Origin: Tupaia tana
Lineage: Eukaryota; Chordata; Mammalia; Scandentia; Tupaiidae
Assembly: GCA_026018925.1 (NCBI GenBank)
Contig: JAKSZU010000013.1
Span: 77,241,791-77,305,790 of the forward strand
DNA length: 64,000 bases
Direction: 5' to 3'
In this document: in pieces, positions 23,701-34,350 of the stretch
Layout: each line of letters begins with the position of its first letter
Numbering within the stretch: the stretch's first letter is position 1
Notes under the pieces: model-generated
Databases searched by the model: none
Seen by the model: the letters and a program-made list of their open reading frames with translations, nothing else
What the model was told of the DNA's origin: nothing
Translations under genes and position numbers: made by a program

Positions 23701-24801
23701 ACAGAATATGGAGCACTCAACAGAGGTACAGTTGTCCACTTGTTCTATGAAATTACAATTTGTGTCAGTAGCCTACTAAGTGTTTTGGGTCAGTTTGGCT
23801 CTCTTTTTCATTATGGTGTCTTTTTTCATTTTTACAGCCAAATTTTTTTAAAAAACTGGTTTACATCTTATTTATTTAGAATGTTGGTACAGGTTGAACA
23901 TCCATAATCCAAAAATGCAAAATTCAAAATGTTCCAAAATTCAACACTATTTAAGAACCAACATGACAACACAAGTGGAAAATTCTACACTGGACTTAAT
24001 GTGATCTGTTGCAGTCAAAACATGGCACTATAAATATGCTGTATATAATTATCTTCAGGCTATGTGAATACTAAAGCATATAGAACATATAAATGAATTT
24101 TGTTTTTAAGCTTAGGTCTCATCCCCAAGATATCTTATTATATATATATGCAGACATTCCAAAATCCAAAAATATCTGAAATCTGAAACATTTCTGATCC
24201 CATCTATTTAGGATAAGGGATTTTCAACTTATACCTTACAAAGATTTTTTTCAAAGACTGAACTGCTGTTTTTCATAATATATCAAAATAATAAAACTTA
24301 GGGAACCAGCAGTTAGCGTAATGGCTATGTCACTGGACTCCCACATAGTCGACTGTGGTTTGCGTCCTGGACCCAGTGGCTTAAAACACACGCCGGGTGC
24401 GTGTGCGTGCGTGCCCAAGATCCCGAGGGGAGAATGGAGGAGAAGGGATTGCGGTGTGACCATCCCCCCTGGGGGGTGATTTCTCGCTTTCTGTCTCTAT
24501 GTTTCTCTCTGTCTCTCTGGCGAGCGCACGCGCCCTATAGCAAAAACCTCTCCAAAAATAAAAAAATTTAAAAAAAAATAAAACTTAAAAACTGGAGGGA
24601 ACTTGTCACATACTATTCATCCAATAAATGGTACTAGTAGTTGTCATCAATGTTGTTATTGTAGGTATATACATAGGTGCTCTTTAATGAGACTTATGTC
24701 AACTTTCTTTATGACGAGGGAATGTTGGAAACAATATGACATGACTATGTAATAAATATAATACACGAATAGACATATATATATATATATATATATATAC
24801 G

Positions 24802-24832
<31 letters not shown>

Positions 24833-26263
24833 AGGTGTCACCTGTAAGCATAAACACATATGCTATATATCTATAAATACATAAATTTTACAGAAAAAAT
24901 TACATATATGTAAACATGGAAAAGATGCACTAAAATAGAAAAGTGGCTATTTTAGGATGGTAGGATTAGAAATAGTTCTTACTTTGGCCTTTATGTATCT
25001 GCATTTTTTTAAACCTGTACAGCTAACATGTAGTAAATTTAATTATAAAAATTTTATAAATATGTATAAGAACATTTATTTCAGTATCTTAAAATACTGA
25101 AATATTGGGAGTAATCTTAATAACTATAAAGGGTTGGGATAAAATGTTGTCATATAGATAAGAAATTTTTTTTTAATTAGCTCAAAGAGAGTGAGAGAGG
25201 GAAAGTGAGAAAGCACCCTCCATGGGGAATGTCATACAGCAATCCTTTCTTCTTCATTTCTACTTTCAGTGTGTTTGGCATAGGCTTACACATGCCTGGA
25301 GTGTTTTTCAAGGTGCCAGGTCTAGACTCAAACTGCACAGTCAGCCATGTGTGATCCAGCCCCCTTAACCTCCATGCCATCTGCTGACCCAGAGGAGTTC
25401 TTATAGCCTTAAAATTAGTATCATTGAATTAGAAAATTCTCATATTGTTGATACATAAAATTCTCTTAATTAAGCATAAAACACAGTAAAACCCTAATTT
25501 AGTTTACTCAACTCTGTCAGAGAGACAGAGAGCGAGAAATCACCCCCTGAGGGGGATGGCGACACCGCCATAATCCCTTCTCCTCCATTCTCCTCTCAAG
25601 ACCTTGGGCATGCATGCACACGTATCTGGTGTGAGTTTTAAACCACCGGGTCCAGGACTTGAACCTCGGTCGAGTACGTGGAAGTCTAGCAATGTAACCA
25701 TTATGCCATCTGCTGATTCCAGTAGAAGTTTATTTAAGCAGTTAAAATTATGCTAATCTTATTTTCTTATAGTCTGCCTTTTTTTTTTTATTTAATAAAG
25801 TGTAGGAAGTCATGAAACCTGGACCTAGTCTTAATTGTGTCTTTAGTCATCAAGTCTTTGATTCCTCTGAAATATCATCTCTGACAGAATTAGTTGTACT
25901 TGACCATATCACTATTTTGACTTAAAAATAAGATATTTCTGATTTATGTTTCGATATTTCTGATTTGTTAGTATCATATTCTTTAGAATCTATTTGTGGT
26001 TTTTCTTCTGCAGTTCATGTTCTTTGGTGGAACGAGAGTGCAGAAAGTCGTGCAGCTGGGAGACATCAGTCTCATGAGGATCCCAGAGTTGTGGCAGCTG
26101 GTAAGCCATTTCACTAGGCATGAATTATTTTTAGAACAAATTCGGTTCAGTCAGTAACTCTGCCTTCTTATGAATTGTTTTTCCAGTTCGGGAGAGTGTC
26201 AACCACATAGTTTCTCAGCAGAATATGCTTCTGATTCCTACTTCGTTTTCACCACTGAAATAG
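15868..26263 (+). CDS. NIPSNAP3B: NIPSNAP3B-like gene, six exons, complete
   Basis: Coding exons 15868-15927, 18576-18786, 21711-21866, 23576-23725, 26014-26100 and 26187-26263 total 741 bp (246 codons plus stop). All introns are GT-AG and phases agree. The human proteins have 247 residues. The N-terminus (MLALRSCLTRALAARTLAPQ) is Arg-rich without acidic residues, like a mitochondrial presequence. The body carries NIPSNAP3 hallmarks: YEFRTY, LRTAHSELVG, EFGGRMN, HIWKYDNF, MKPGGPA, GVFHTEYG and HVLWWNE. From memory, some residues (VCSS, VGFW, INAHV) favour human 3B over 3A, and it is the copy nearest ABCA1. NIPSNAP family members have been linked to mitochondria and vesicle traffic; the role of NIPSNAP3 is poorly defined. 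Confidence 0.93.
16560..17040. other. Intron 1, nothing recognised
   Basis: Ordinary AT-rich intron sequence past the CpG island. Confidence 0.4.
17055..17605 (+). pseudogene. Candidate processed retrocopy of an unidentified gene
   Basis: The first 170 bp reads like a broken protein frame (DPEENVDRHREELQHILVGR then MFSKQLDMLSKNRNAH, with stops between parts). An AATAAA at about 17568 is followed within 20 bp by a pure run of about 24 A, as in a reverse-transcribed mRNA. I do not recognise the parent gene, and target-site duplications were not found. Confidence 0.4.
17661..17701. repeat. (GT)n microsatellite
   Basis: Uninterrupted gt repeats for about 30 bp after a ggtgtgtggtg lead-in. Confidence 0.9.
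17705..18570. other. Intron 1, nothing recognised
   Basis: AT-rich intron sequence with no repeat or exon that I can support. Confidence 0.4.
18576..18786 (+). CDS. NIPSNAP3B: NIPSNAP3B-like exon 2
   Basis: Acceptor ttgtcag, donor GTATGA; 211 bp. Reads VCSSFATGPRQHDGTLYEFR and ends at HIWKY plus one base. Confidence 0.93.
19318..19514 (-). repeat. t-SINE, deleted middle, with poly-G
   Basis: Reverse copy in intron 2 without the middle module. A run of more than 15 G lies at about 19365-19384. Confidence 0.7.
19905..20045 (-). repeat. t-SINE fragment
   Basis: Reverse tail and middle modules only; the tRNA head is missing. Confidence 0.6.
20055..20088. repeat. (ttttg)n simple repeat
   Basis: Several tandem units of ttttg beside the next SINE. 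Confidence 0.85.
20088..20243 (-). repeat. t-SINE, short form
   Basis: Reverse short form: aagaattatttagttttattt start, then gagaaagcaagtcaccaggtc and the head. Followed by another head fragment to about 20315. Confidence 0.75.
20684..20927 (-). repeat. t-SINE, long form
   Basis: Reverse copy flanked by direct repeats aagtacatcttaattt at about 20666 and 20934. Confidence 0.9.
21040..21220 (-). repeat. MIR
   Basis: Reverse MIR: ccaaacactgttctaaactc, tcatttaatcttcacaatga and related phrases. Confidence 0.65.
21332..21566 (-). repeat. t-SINE, long form
   Basis: Reverse copy in intron 2 of the NIPSNAP3B-like gene, ending ccacctgctggatcc. Confidence 0.85.
21711..21866 (+). CDS. NIPSNAP3B: NIPSNAP3B-like exon 3
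   Basis: Acceptor ccatag, donor GTAAGC; 156 bp. Reads (D)NFTHRTKVRKAIADDKEWQ and ends at LVPWCKIEKPPKE. Confidence 0.93.
22692..22951 (-). repeat. t-SINE, long form
   Basis: Reverse copy in intron 3 with direct repeats ctcaatctagtttt on both sides. Confidence 0.9.
23436..23517. mobile_element. Mariner-type MITE 2
   Basis: About 80-bp palindrome: agggttgttggaaaagtcat at the left, complement gtcatgattttctgacgacc at the right, in intron 3. Confidence 0.75.
23576..23725 (+). CDS. NIPSNAP3B: NIPSNAP3B-like exon 4
   Basis: Acceptor ctctag, donor GTACAG; 150 bp. Contains MKPGGPAVWGDAFKRAINAH and GVFHTEYGALNR. Confidence 0.93.
23890..24235. repeat. MER2-like (Tigger group) DNA transposon
   Basis: About 345 bp with complementary ends (caggttgaacatccataatc and ggataagggattttcaactt), as expected of a non-coding MER2 element; named from memory. 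Confidence 0.6.
24301..24585 (+). repeat. t-SINE, long form, young
   Basis: Full forward copy in intron 4 with tail ctatagcaaaaacctctcc and A-rich end. Confidence 0.9.
24775..24830. repeat. (AT)n microsatellite
   Basis: About 55 bp of alternating at with a central acgt step; self-complementary. Confidence 0.9.
25172..25392 (-). repeat. t-SINE, long form, diverged
   Basis: Reverse copy in intron 4 ending ccatctgctgaccc. Confidence 0.75.
25515..25721 (-). repeat. t-SINE, long form, tail-truncated
   Basis: Reverse copy beginning in the CT-rich module and ending ccatctgctgattcc. Confidence 0.8.
26014..26100 (+). CDS. NIPSNAP3B: NIPSNAP3B-like exon 5
   Basis: Acceptor ctgcag, donor GTAAGC; 87 bp, reading (V)HVLWWNESAESRAAGRHQ. 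Almost identical to exon 5 of the upstream copy. Confidence 0.93.
26187..26263 (+). CDS. NIPSNAP3B: NIPSNAP3B-like exon 6 with stop
   Basis: Acceptor ttccag; reads (V)RESVNHIVSQQNMLLIPTSF and ends SPLK-TAG. Confidence 0.93.
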
Positions 26264-27285
26264 TTTTCTACAGAAAAATCACGCATTTCATTAACTGCTA
26301 TGAGATATGCCTGTTAATGGTGCTTTAATTCTCCCAAGAGGGTCTTTCATTTGAAGGAGGTGGTAAGTTAATTCACTAAGTTTCTTGTAGTTTATTTTTT
26401 TTATTTCTTTAATTTTTGCCATAAGTTGTGTTCACCAGAGAGACAGAGAGAAAGTGAAAAATCACCCCTCAGGAGGGATGGCTATGCTGCAATTCCTAAT
26501 CCTCCACTCTCCTGGAATTTTGGACACATACGCACATGTGCAGTGTTATTTTCAAGCCACAGGTAGAGGACTTGAAACTTGGTAGGCCATGTGGGAGTGC
26601 AGCGCCTTAACCACCATGCTAACTGCTGGCTCCAAGTTTCTTGTAGTTTTAAAAGCCACCTCTGACTGTTGTCACCACCACTTTAGGAAGTAGCTCTGTT
26701 CATTTTTCTCATTGGCATTTCAGTATCTATTATACTTTAGAAATAGTTGATACTGTTTCTGATTTTTCATTTGTTTCAGAATACTGCTTCTGTATTTTGA
26801 CAACTTTTTGCTTTATAGTATTATTTTACATTCAAATAATGATTGTATATTTCCTTATCTGACAAGATTTTTAAATTATGTCTGTTTTATCTGAAATTTC
26901 AACAGAATTTTGCCCAGTAAAGTTTATTTTGTGATATAAAACAGGATTCATAAATGTATTAGGTCAAGTATATTTCTATACTTTGGCAAGTATGGTATCA
27001 TCTGCATCATTGGTATAAATTATGATTTTCACATTATGTCATTCTTACTTGGAAAATAATATAATTAGATCATGGCATTAAAAGTCTAGAGAGGTAGAAA
27101 AAAATCTAGAGAAGACTTGTTGGATTATATGTAGAAATGTATTCATTTATAATTAATTTCATTAATATGTAATTTATTTTGGATCATTAACAATTGTCTT
27201 TGGGATAATTACTTGTTTTAAAGAGATCTGCATTATTATAGAAATGCTTGCTTTAATAAAAGCCTACGTATCTATTCTCATTTTT
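26264..27285 (+). other. NIPSNAP3B: NIPSNAP3B-like 3' UTR, probable extent
   Basis: Follows the stop codon, contains a reverse t-SINE (26404-26633) and reaches an AATAAA at 27255-27260. The end is a guess based on that signal; the early part is similar to the 3' UTR of copy 1. Confidence 0.45.
26404..26633 (-). repeat. t-SINE within the 3' UTR
   Basis: Reverse copy present in the 3' UTR of copy 2 and absent from copy 1, so it inserted after the gene duplication. Confidence 0.8.
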
Positions 27286-27501
27286 AAATTTATATTTTAT
27301 GTTTATATCCCCTTCTCTGTTGCTATACCATAGTGACAGAATAGTAATTTACCATCTTTATTGTAAATGTTAAGTTTGATCAAGAAAATAGCCTGCTGGT
27401 AACCCCAGAAAGAGGGATCCTTTAGTACTGCCACAGATGTATGATTTTTCCTTGAAACTGTTAAGTTTCTTTGTTTCTTTTATGATCAAGAGAGAGAATA
27501 A

Positions 27502-27770
27502 GGGACCAGCAGTTGGCGTAATGGCTATGTCGCTGGACTCCCACGTAGTCGACCGCGGTTCGCGTCCCGGACCCGGTGGCTTAAAACTCACGCCGGGTGC
27601 GTGTGCGTGCGTGCCCAAGATCCCGAGAGGAGAATGGAGGAGAAGGGATTGCGGCGTGACCATCCCCCCTGGGGGGTGATTTCTCGCTTTCTGTCTCTCT
27701 GTCTCTCTCTGTCTGTCTGGCGAGTGCACGCGCCCTATAGCGAAAACCTCTCAAAAAAAAAAAAAAATTA
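27502..27770 (+). repeat. t-SINE, long form, very young
   Basis: One of the best preserved copies: many CpGs intact (gtcgaccgcggttcgcgtcc), full tail and A-run. Confidence 0.92.
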
Positions 27771-27905
27771 AAATACTAAAAAATTAAAATACTATAAAAA
27801 GTAGTTTAATATTTTGCTTCTTAATATTATAGTATCTTAGTGTTATTAATATGAAGATCATTTATATTTGATTTGGTCTATATTAACACAACGATAAGAG
27901 AAAGG

Positions 27906-27910
<5 letters not shown>

Positions 27911-27942
<32 letters not shown>

Positions 27943-28169
27943 GAGAGGTTTTTGCTATAGGGCACGTGCGCTCACCAGAAAGACAGAAAGCAAGAAATCG
28001 TCTCCCAGGGGGGATGGCCACAATACCTTCTCCACCATTCTCCTCTCAGGCTCTCGGTCACACATGCACACACGCCAGGCATGAGTTTAAGCCACCGGGC
28101 CCGGGACTCAAACCGTGGTCGACTACATGGGAGTCCAGCAACATAGCCATTACGCTAATTGCTGGTCCC
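27911..28169 (-). repeat. t-SINE, long form, with 30-base T run
   Basis: Reverse copy opposite to the one at 27502 and only about 140 bp away. The poly(T) at 27911-27940 is its A tail. Confidence 0.88.
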
Positions 28170-28439
28170 CCTTCAGGGCTAGCATTTTGATCTTCCTGAT
28201 ACACTCGAGTTATCTTGAGGAATCCCCTAATTTGGTCCAAAATAGGAATATCTGGTTTAAATCACAGACCTTATTCTTCATACTTACCGCCAAGTGGATT
28301 TTTATGTATTTATTTACTTATGGTGACAGAGATTTGTTTCCTAAGAGGTCTAATTTGAAGAAGAAAGTAACTTACATATATAGGTTTATGTACTACTTTG
28401 TTTTACTCTAGTTCTTCATTTTTCTGTTCTCTTACCTGA

Positions 28440-29335
28440 CCTTTAGTACCTGCTCTTCATCTTCATTCTCAGCTAATGATCTTTTCTTTACTGGGAAAAT
28501 TAAAAAAATAGAAATTGCCCAAGTCCCCACCCTCTTATCTGCCTTTCGCAGCCAAGCCTATAAACCCTACCTTTTCTCCTCTTTCAGTGGATTAATGGTC
28601 CGTGCTCCAGGCAAAAACAAACCCCTCCACTTACATACTCACTTGCTGAAGGATGTGGCTCCTGAAGCCACAGTTTTCCCCTCACCCAGATCCTTCTCCT
28701 CAGAATATAAATATGCTATTCTTTTCCTCATCTTTTAAAAAAGTAAATAAATAAAAACTTCCTCTCCATTTTTCTCCTTGATAATATGACTCAACTTCCT
28801 GCCTTCATTTTTGCACCTCACACTCTCCTGAACATCCTCCATTACTACGCCAGCCACATTGCTCTTTCATTTCCCAGTACTCATTTTACTTGACTTGTTA
28901 GCAATTGGCCTCTCCTTTCTTCTGGAAACACTTCCTTCATTTCTCTAAAACACTATTTCACAAGCCTTTTTTCCTCATGGATGTCTCCTAGTTTCTACCT
29001 TGTCTGCTTGACCTCCAACATTGGTGTATTTTCTATTTATACTCACTCCCTATGATATTTCCCCCAGTCTCATGGCTTCAGACACCTCTGGAAGCTGACA
29101 TTTTTCCCAGCCCACACCTCTTCTTTGAATTCCAGGTTCATTTTGTCCAAGTGCCTTCTCAATACCTCCACCTGAATGTCTATTAAAAAAATCTCACACC
29201 TCACATGTCCAAAACTGTGCTTTTGGTCTGTACCCTGAAACCTTACCTCAGTTAATGGCAACTCTGTCTTTTTCCTCACATTCCTAATACCCAGAATTTT
29301 ACTGCTTTACATCCCTACAGCCACCATCATGGTTC
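28440..29335 (+). repeat. L2-type LINE fragment 1
   Basis: Matches from memory the old mammalian LINE with phrases like actcactccctatgatatttc, cctccacctgaatgtct and catgtccaaaactgtgct. The frame is broken everywhere. Confidence 0.55.
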
Positions 29336-29941
29336 AAGTTAATCAGTATCTGGATTTTGTGGAAAGATTATCTGATCTTCTGTACATGTTCCCTCACTAA
29401 ATATTTGTTGATTGAGTTAACATATGTTTGAGCTTTTTTTTTAAGTCTGTGATTCCACCAGGATTTATTGGAAGTGCCTCACCATCACCCTGTTAAAAGT
29501 ATTCCTGGAAGACACAGTAAATGACTCCTTAGAAGTTCTGGCTACAAGTGCTATCAATAATTGAAAATAATACTGTTTCCCTTTGGTTCTTACAGACTGT
29601 GGTAGTATTTGACTGTATTTCAGGAAGAGAAACAAATATGCAGCCAGTCTTATCTGGTTCCACACCCAGCCACTTACTCTCAAAGAATAAGCAAATTCCA
29701 CTTATAGACTCAAATTCTGGATCTCATTCTCAGCATCAACTTTTAACCTACTGAGCAAACCCTAGGAAATTATTGTGGAACTAAAGTTGAGGTAACACTT
29801 TCAGTCATCAAAGGAGTATAAATCTGGAGTACATTGGAAATGTTATGTTCATTAGACAGACATCTTTCATAATGTCTATCACTTAGAATATCTTATTTCT
29901 AGGCAACTTTTTTTGGGGAAAAGCACATTTCTCTAGGAGAA

Positions 29942-30207
29942 AAAAAAAATTTTTAGAGATGTTTGCCATAGAGTTCATGTGCTCACCAGAGAGACAGAGA
30001 GAGATAGACAGACATACTGAAAGCGAGAAATGTCCCCCTAGGAGATATGGCCACACCACAGTCCCTTCTCCATTCTCCTCTTATGATTTTGGGCATGTAC
30101 GCACATAGACCTGGCATGAGTTTCAAGCTGCCAGGTCTGGGACTCAAACCATAGTTCTCCTTATGTGGGACTTCAACACCTTAACCACTACACCACCTGC
30201 AGGCCTC
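29942..30207 (-). repeat. t-SINE, long form
   Basis: Reverse copy ending ccacctgcaggcctc. Confidence 0.8.
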
Positions 30208-30589
30208 AGTTTGTTTCTTTTGTGACTAGTTGGCCCAGGTAAAGGGAGTTTGGACATTTGACAGATTGAGCTGATTGAGAGAAATGGAAGATTATGTATC
30301 GTAGGCTCTGCCTTAAAGGAAAAAGTCATTGGTGGTCTTAAATGAGCCAGAATGTGTGTGAGGGTCCTGACATCCCCACCCGAAAAACAGCCTCAAGGAT
30401 TGAAAACAAAACAAAAATCAGAAAGAAAAGGTAAAAGATGCCCAGGTGTAGCTTATACTGTTAATAGAAAAGAAAAAAATGTAAATAAAATTTGTAACCT
30501 GCCTATTGTTCTGTTTTCTACTTCCCTTCAAAGCAAAACCACTCTGTAGATTTGTGTGTATTCTGTCTCCCCTTCTTCACCTCAGTGGT

Positions 30590-31022
30590 CCCTGAATCCA
30601 TTCTAGTTGCAATGCATCCTTAACAATCTGCTGAAATGACTCTTAGAAGGCCACCAAAGACCTCAATCTTGTCAAATATTCACTGCTTTTATTGGGTTGT
30701 CTGAAAAGTCACAACACACTTTTACATAGAGAAATGTCATGAGTTTTCCGACAATCCCATCTTCTCAGCACTGTTGAACATAATTGGCAGCCTCTACCTT
30801 CCTGAAACAATTCTCTGAACTTGCATACATGGTGTCATACTCTACAGATTTTCTTCCTCATTGGCCTGTTCTCTCAGTTTCCCTTACTGGCTTCTCTTCT
30901 TAATGTCATAGAACCTCAGACTCAAGAATGTTCCCTATCTTCACTCTCTCTCTAGGTAAACTCATTCAATTCCAAGGTTTAAATACCACACATGTACAGA
31001 TGATTCACACATTGCCCCTGAG
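30590..31022 (+). repeat. L2-type LINE fragment 2
   Basis: Covers part of the same LINE region as fragment 1 (gaaggccaccaaagacctca, tgattcacac), so it is a separate copy. Interrupted by MITE 3. Confidence 0.5.
30692..30759. mobile_element. Mariner-type MITE 3
   Basis: Short palindrome: ttgggttgtctgaaaagtca and gagttttccgacaatccca. Confidence 0.7.
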
Positions 31023-31040
31023 CTCCAGACTGAAATACGA

Positions 31041-31300
31041 TTTTTTTTTTTTTTTTTTTTGGAGAGGTCTTTGCTATAGAGCATGTGCACTTGCCAGAAA
31101 GACAGAGAGACAGAAAGCGAGAAATCACCCCCCAGGGGGGATAGCCACACCGCAATCCCTTCTCCTCCATTCTCCTCTCGGGATCTTGGGCACGCACGCA
31201 CGTGCACCTGGCATGAGTTGAAGCCACCAGGTCCAGGACTCGAACTGCGGTTGACTACATGGGAGTCCAGCGACATAGCTATTACACTAACTGCTGGTCC
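31041..31300 (-). repeat. t-SINE, long form
   Basis: Reverse copy starting with about 20 T and ending aactgctggtccc; well preserved. Confidence 0.9.
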
Positions 31301-31429
31301 CATGATTTGCATTTTTACCACAACCATCTACCTAGTGCAGATCATAAACAATGTCACCCTGCTAGTTTTCTTTTCCTCGTCCCCTACTTACAGACTATCA
31401 AACAAGTCTGTTGCTGTAGCTCCAAAACA

Positions 31430-31501
31430 TTAAGTCATTGGGAAAGTCATGCCATATTTTTCTATGCAAAAATGCATCATCACTTTCCCGGCGACCCAAT
31501 A
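31430..31501. mobile_element. Mariner-type MITE 4
   Basis: About 72-bp palindrome: taagtcattgggaaagtcat and tcactttcccggcgacccaa. Confidence 0.65.
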
Positions 31502-31539
31502 GATAACTGAATTCCTGCCCCCTCTATGTCTTTTGCTAT

Positions 31540-32005
31540 CACCCCAGTCCAATGCACCATCTATTATTGAGCTCCTTACTTTCTTTGCATAGCAGCCAGT
31601 GTTCTTCTGAAACAGATTAGATCACACCACTATCCTGTTTAAAACTCTCCAGTGACTCCTCATTAACAATGAAATCCAAATACTTTTAACAAGGTTGACA
31701 AGACAATATGAGATTTGTTCCTTCTCATCCTAATTTCATCCCCTACCTCTTTTCCTTGCTAACTGCACCAGAATATTTTTACAAAAAATCTCTCATTACC
31801 TCCCCTCAACTTGTCAAGCTTTTTTCCACTTGGGCTTTTATGCTAGGTGATCTTTCAAAAATATTCTCTCCACCCACTTCCAAATATTGCTATTCATTTT
31901 ATTCTAATCTGAGCTTAAATAGTTCTCAGACAGGCCATCTCTGACTCCTCTCCATCATTATCATATTACTGTGTTTTATTTTCTTCCTACTGCTCATGGT
32001 TATCT
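31540..32005 (+). repeat. L2-type LINE 3' region
   Basis: Phrases tagatcacaccactatcctg, aaaactctccagtgactcct and ggccatctctgactcctc follow the order of the 3' part of the old LINE seen at 28440 and 30590. Confidence 0.55.
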
Positions 32006-32079
32006 GTTAATTTGTCCATACACCAAATGGAATGTCTTTCATCACTAAAATAGAAGTTCATTAGAGCAGTAGGAGTTAG

Positions 32080-32650
32080 ACCCACTTACAGGTAAATAGG
32101 GTAAGGGCCCCAAAGGGAAGTCAGTGTGTTTTTCCTCTATAATCTGGTTAATGTACAATGTGCACCCCTTTTACATGTCTCTAAAGAATGTATAACTCCT
32201 TGCTAATAAGGCTGGAAATAAGGATATTGAGCACACAAGGCAAGGGCAAGATGGAGTCAAGCAGCTAAGTTTTCACGCGAAAAGTTGGCCGCATTGGGAC
32301 TCAAAGCAACAGTTTCTACTTAGTGACTGTATTCTAACAAAAAGTACAGAATGTTATGGTCTGCTGACTCCATAAAGAATAGGGTAATAAATCATTCAGA
32401 CTACCGTGTGACTATTTTCTAAAGCCTACTTCCTTATCAGAAAACCAGCCCATTGCTTGGACTATTGGATGAAAACTCCTTGCCCCAACTCCTCTTAGCA
32501 ACCGATTTGGGCCCCCTTTGACTACACTGGAAGCTTTTTCTCCTTCCCTAATAAACTTTGATTACTATCCTCTCCATTTGTCCACATCTCTAATTCTTTG
32601 TGAGCAAAGGACAAGAACCAGCACAGGTGTTGGGTCTGATGACCTAGTAC
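32080..32650 (+). mobile_element. Probable solo LTR of an ERV1-type element
   Basis: The right part has the layout of a gammaretrovirus-like LTR: an AATAAA, then a C/T-rich stretch and a tail with gacaagaacc and ggtgttgggt. No retroviral genes are seen beside it. The left boundary and family are not known. Confidence 0.45.
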
Positions 32651-32784
32651 TCCTGCATCAGCGAGAATCATTTTCTTCAACATTATATTCTTAAAACCAA
32701 TAAAAGTGTCTGGTACACAATAAAATTCAATAAATATTTGTTAAATTTACATATAATGATACCAAGGTGATTTTAGGAGAATTT

Positions 32785-33031
32785 TTTTTTTCTTTTTTGG
32801 TCAGAAGTATGTACACTCTCCAGAGAGAGACAAAGAGGAAAAACAAGGAAGCACCTATTCACCTAGTTAGGCCCGATCATGCCGTAATACCTTCTCTTTC
32901 ATCTTTCTTTTCAGGATTCCAGGCATGCATGCACACATACCTGCTTTGTTTCTCAAGGCACAAGACTCGAACTATGCAGTCAGCCATATGTGGGATCCAG
33001 CTGCCTTAACCACCATGCCACAGGCTGGCCC
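32785..33031 (-). repeat. t-SINE, long form, diverged
   Basis: Reverse copy ending ccacaggctggccc. Confidence 0.75.
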
Positions 33032-33079
33032 AAGAATGATTTTAATTGATACCTAATTTCAACAAGAACCCTCTGTCAC

Positions 33080-33230
33080 TTAAGTAACCCTGTAACTTTG
33101 GATAAGTTCCTTATCCTCAGAGCAAAAATTTACTAATATTTAAAATGGTACTATTTACCTCATAAGGCCAATACTAATTGAGGATGAAATGAAGCACCTG
33201 ACAATACAGTAAACACTTGAGAACAGGAGC
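33080..33230 (+). repeat. MIR
   Basis: Forward MIR: taactttggataagttcctt, then ggtactatttacctcataagg. Confidence 0.55.
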
Positions 33231-33289
33231 TGTTTTTCTTAGTTTTTCATACTTAATGTATGCATTATCATTCCAAGTGGTCTAGATTT

Positions 33290-34310
33290 TTTTTTAATAT
33301 GGAAAAGTTCAAGTAGTCATTTCTATAGACAGAAGAATGTTTTGGTCAAGATGTATGGGCCGTTTATATTTTCATCTAAATTAACTGCCTTACCATATTC
33401 CAGTAGTTTTTTTCCTCTTTCATTTCATCCTTTTCCACAAAGAATACCGTTTTCTATCATTTATTAAAGTCACTGTAATGTGAACTTCAAGAGGGGAGGA
33501 TGAAGTAATGCTGATGCTGACTGGGCATCTAAAATAGGTTCAGTCAAAGCCAAGATCCTAACACATACAAAGTTCAGATCCATGCCACAGAAAAGGACTG
33601 CTCTCTACACATTGTTATGGTCATTACAAAGAGTCATAAACAGAGCCAGACTACTGTATCGCTTAAAAAGGATTGTTGGATGGGTTCTTCAAGTACTAAG
33701 ATAAGCATCTTTTTCTGAGACCGAGTCTTAATGAGCCATGAAAAATATATCCACATTTTCTCATCATAGCACTACTTGTGTGTAGACTACACAGCAATAC
33801 TATAAGAGATAAGGGAAGTTATCTCTGATAATTAGTCTCAATATCATTTCTCATCTTCTCTACTTTTCCTACAGGCTTACCTTGGCATGGGTAAGTATAC
33901 CTTATCAGTATACTTGTCATGCTGTATTCTTGTTTGTTTTGTTTTTTGGTTGCATAAACACAAGTGCAACAGAAGGTTGCTTCTGTGACCTTTTCAATAT
34001 CAACATAAGTTTTTAATTAAATAATCTTAGCTAGAGTATTATTAGAGATCTCCATAGCTCCATATCATTAAGTAGAATATCTTAAAACTTCTTAAACTTA
34101 ATACCAGTTACTCAATATCTTAACTGAATTATAAAAGTGCAAAACACTCTTTTCTTTGTTTTCAAGTAGTCCCTCCATTCTCTTTTATGATTAAAAGGAC
34201 ATTTGAACCTCTAAACTTTTTATTCAAATAGTATCCTCTCTTCAAGAGACATTTCTTTGATAATGGCTGTATAACACTTTAACAGTAGGTGGTGCTGTGA
34301 ATGCACGAAA
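33290..34310. other. Intergenic gap between NIPSNAP3B-like and ABCA1
   Basis: No gene or clear repeat recognised. The two genes point at each other across this spacer. Confidence 0.4.
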
Positions 34311-34344
34311 GTAAATTTGTATAGACCAAAAGAACTGTCACAGT

Positions 34345-34350
34345 TTTATT
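34345..34350 (-). promoter_or_regulatory. ABCA1: Probable ABCA1 poly(A) signal
   Basis: AATAAA on the - strand about 3.3 kb past the stop codon, the length I recall for the human ABCA1 3' UTR. Cleavage would fall near 34320-34335. Confidence 0.65.

Noticed and set aside
24775..24830. Long self-complementary AT tract as a possible regulatory cruciform
   Set aside because: A plain (AT)n microsatellite explains it.
27370..27729. Open frames of 60-120 codons over SINE copies, often rich in Ser/Leu or Arg
   Set aside because: They recur at every t-SINE copy in fixed frames and arise from the repeat sequence, not from genes.
29465..29701. - strand frame ending SFTVSSRNTFNRVMV
   Set aside because: Faintly recalls ABC-A C-terminal wording, but no other ABCA residues around it; judged chance.
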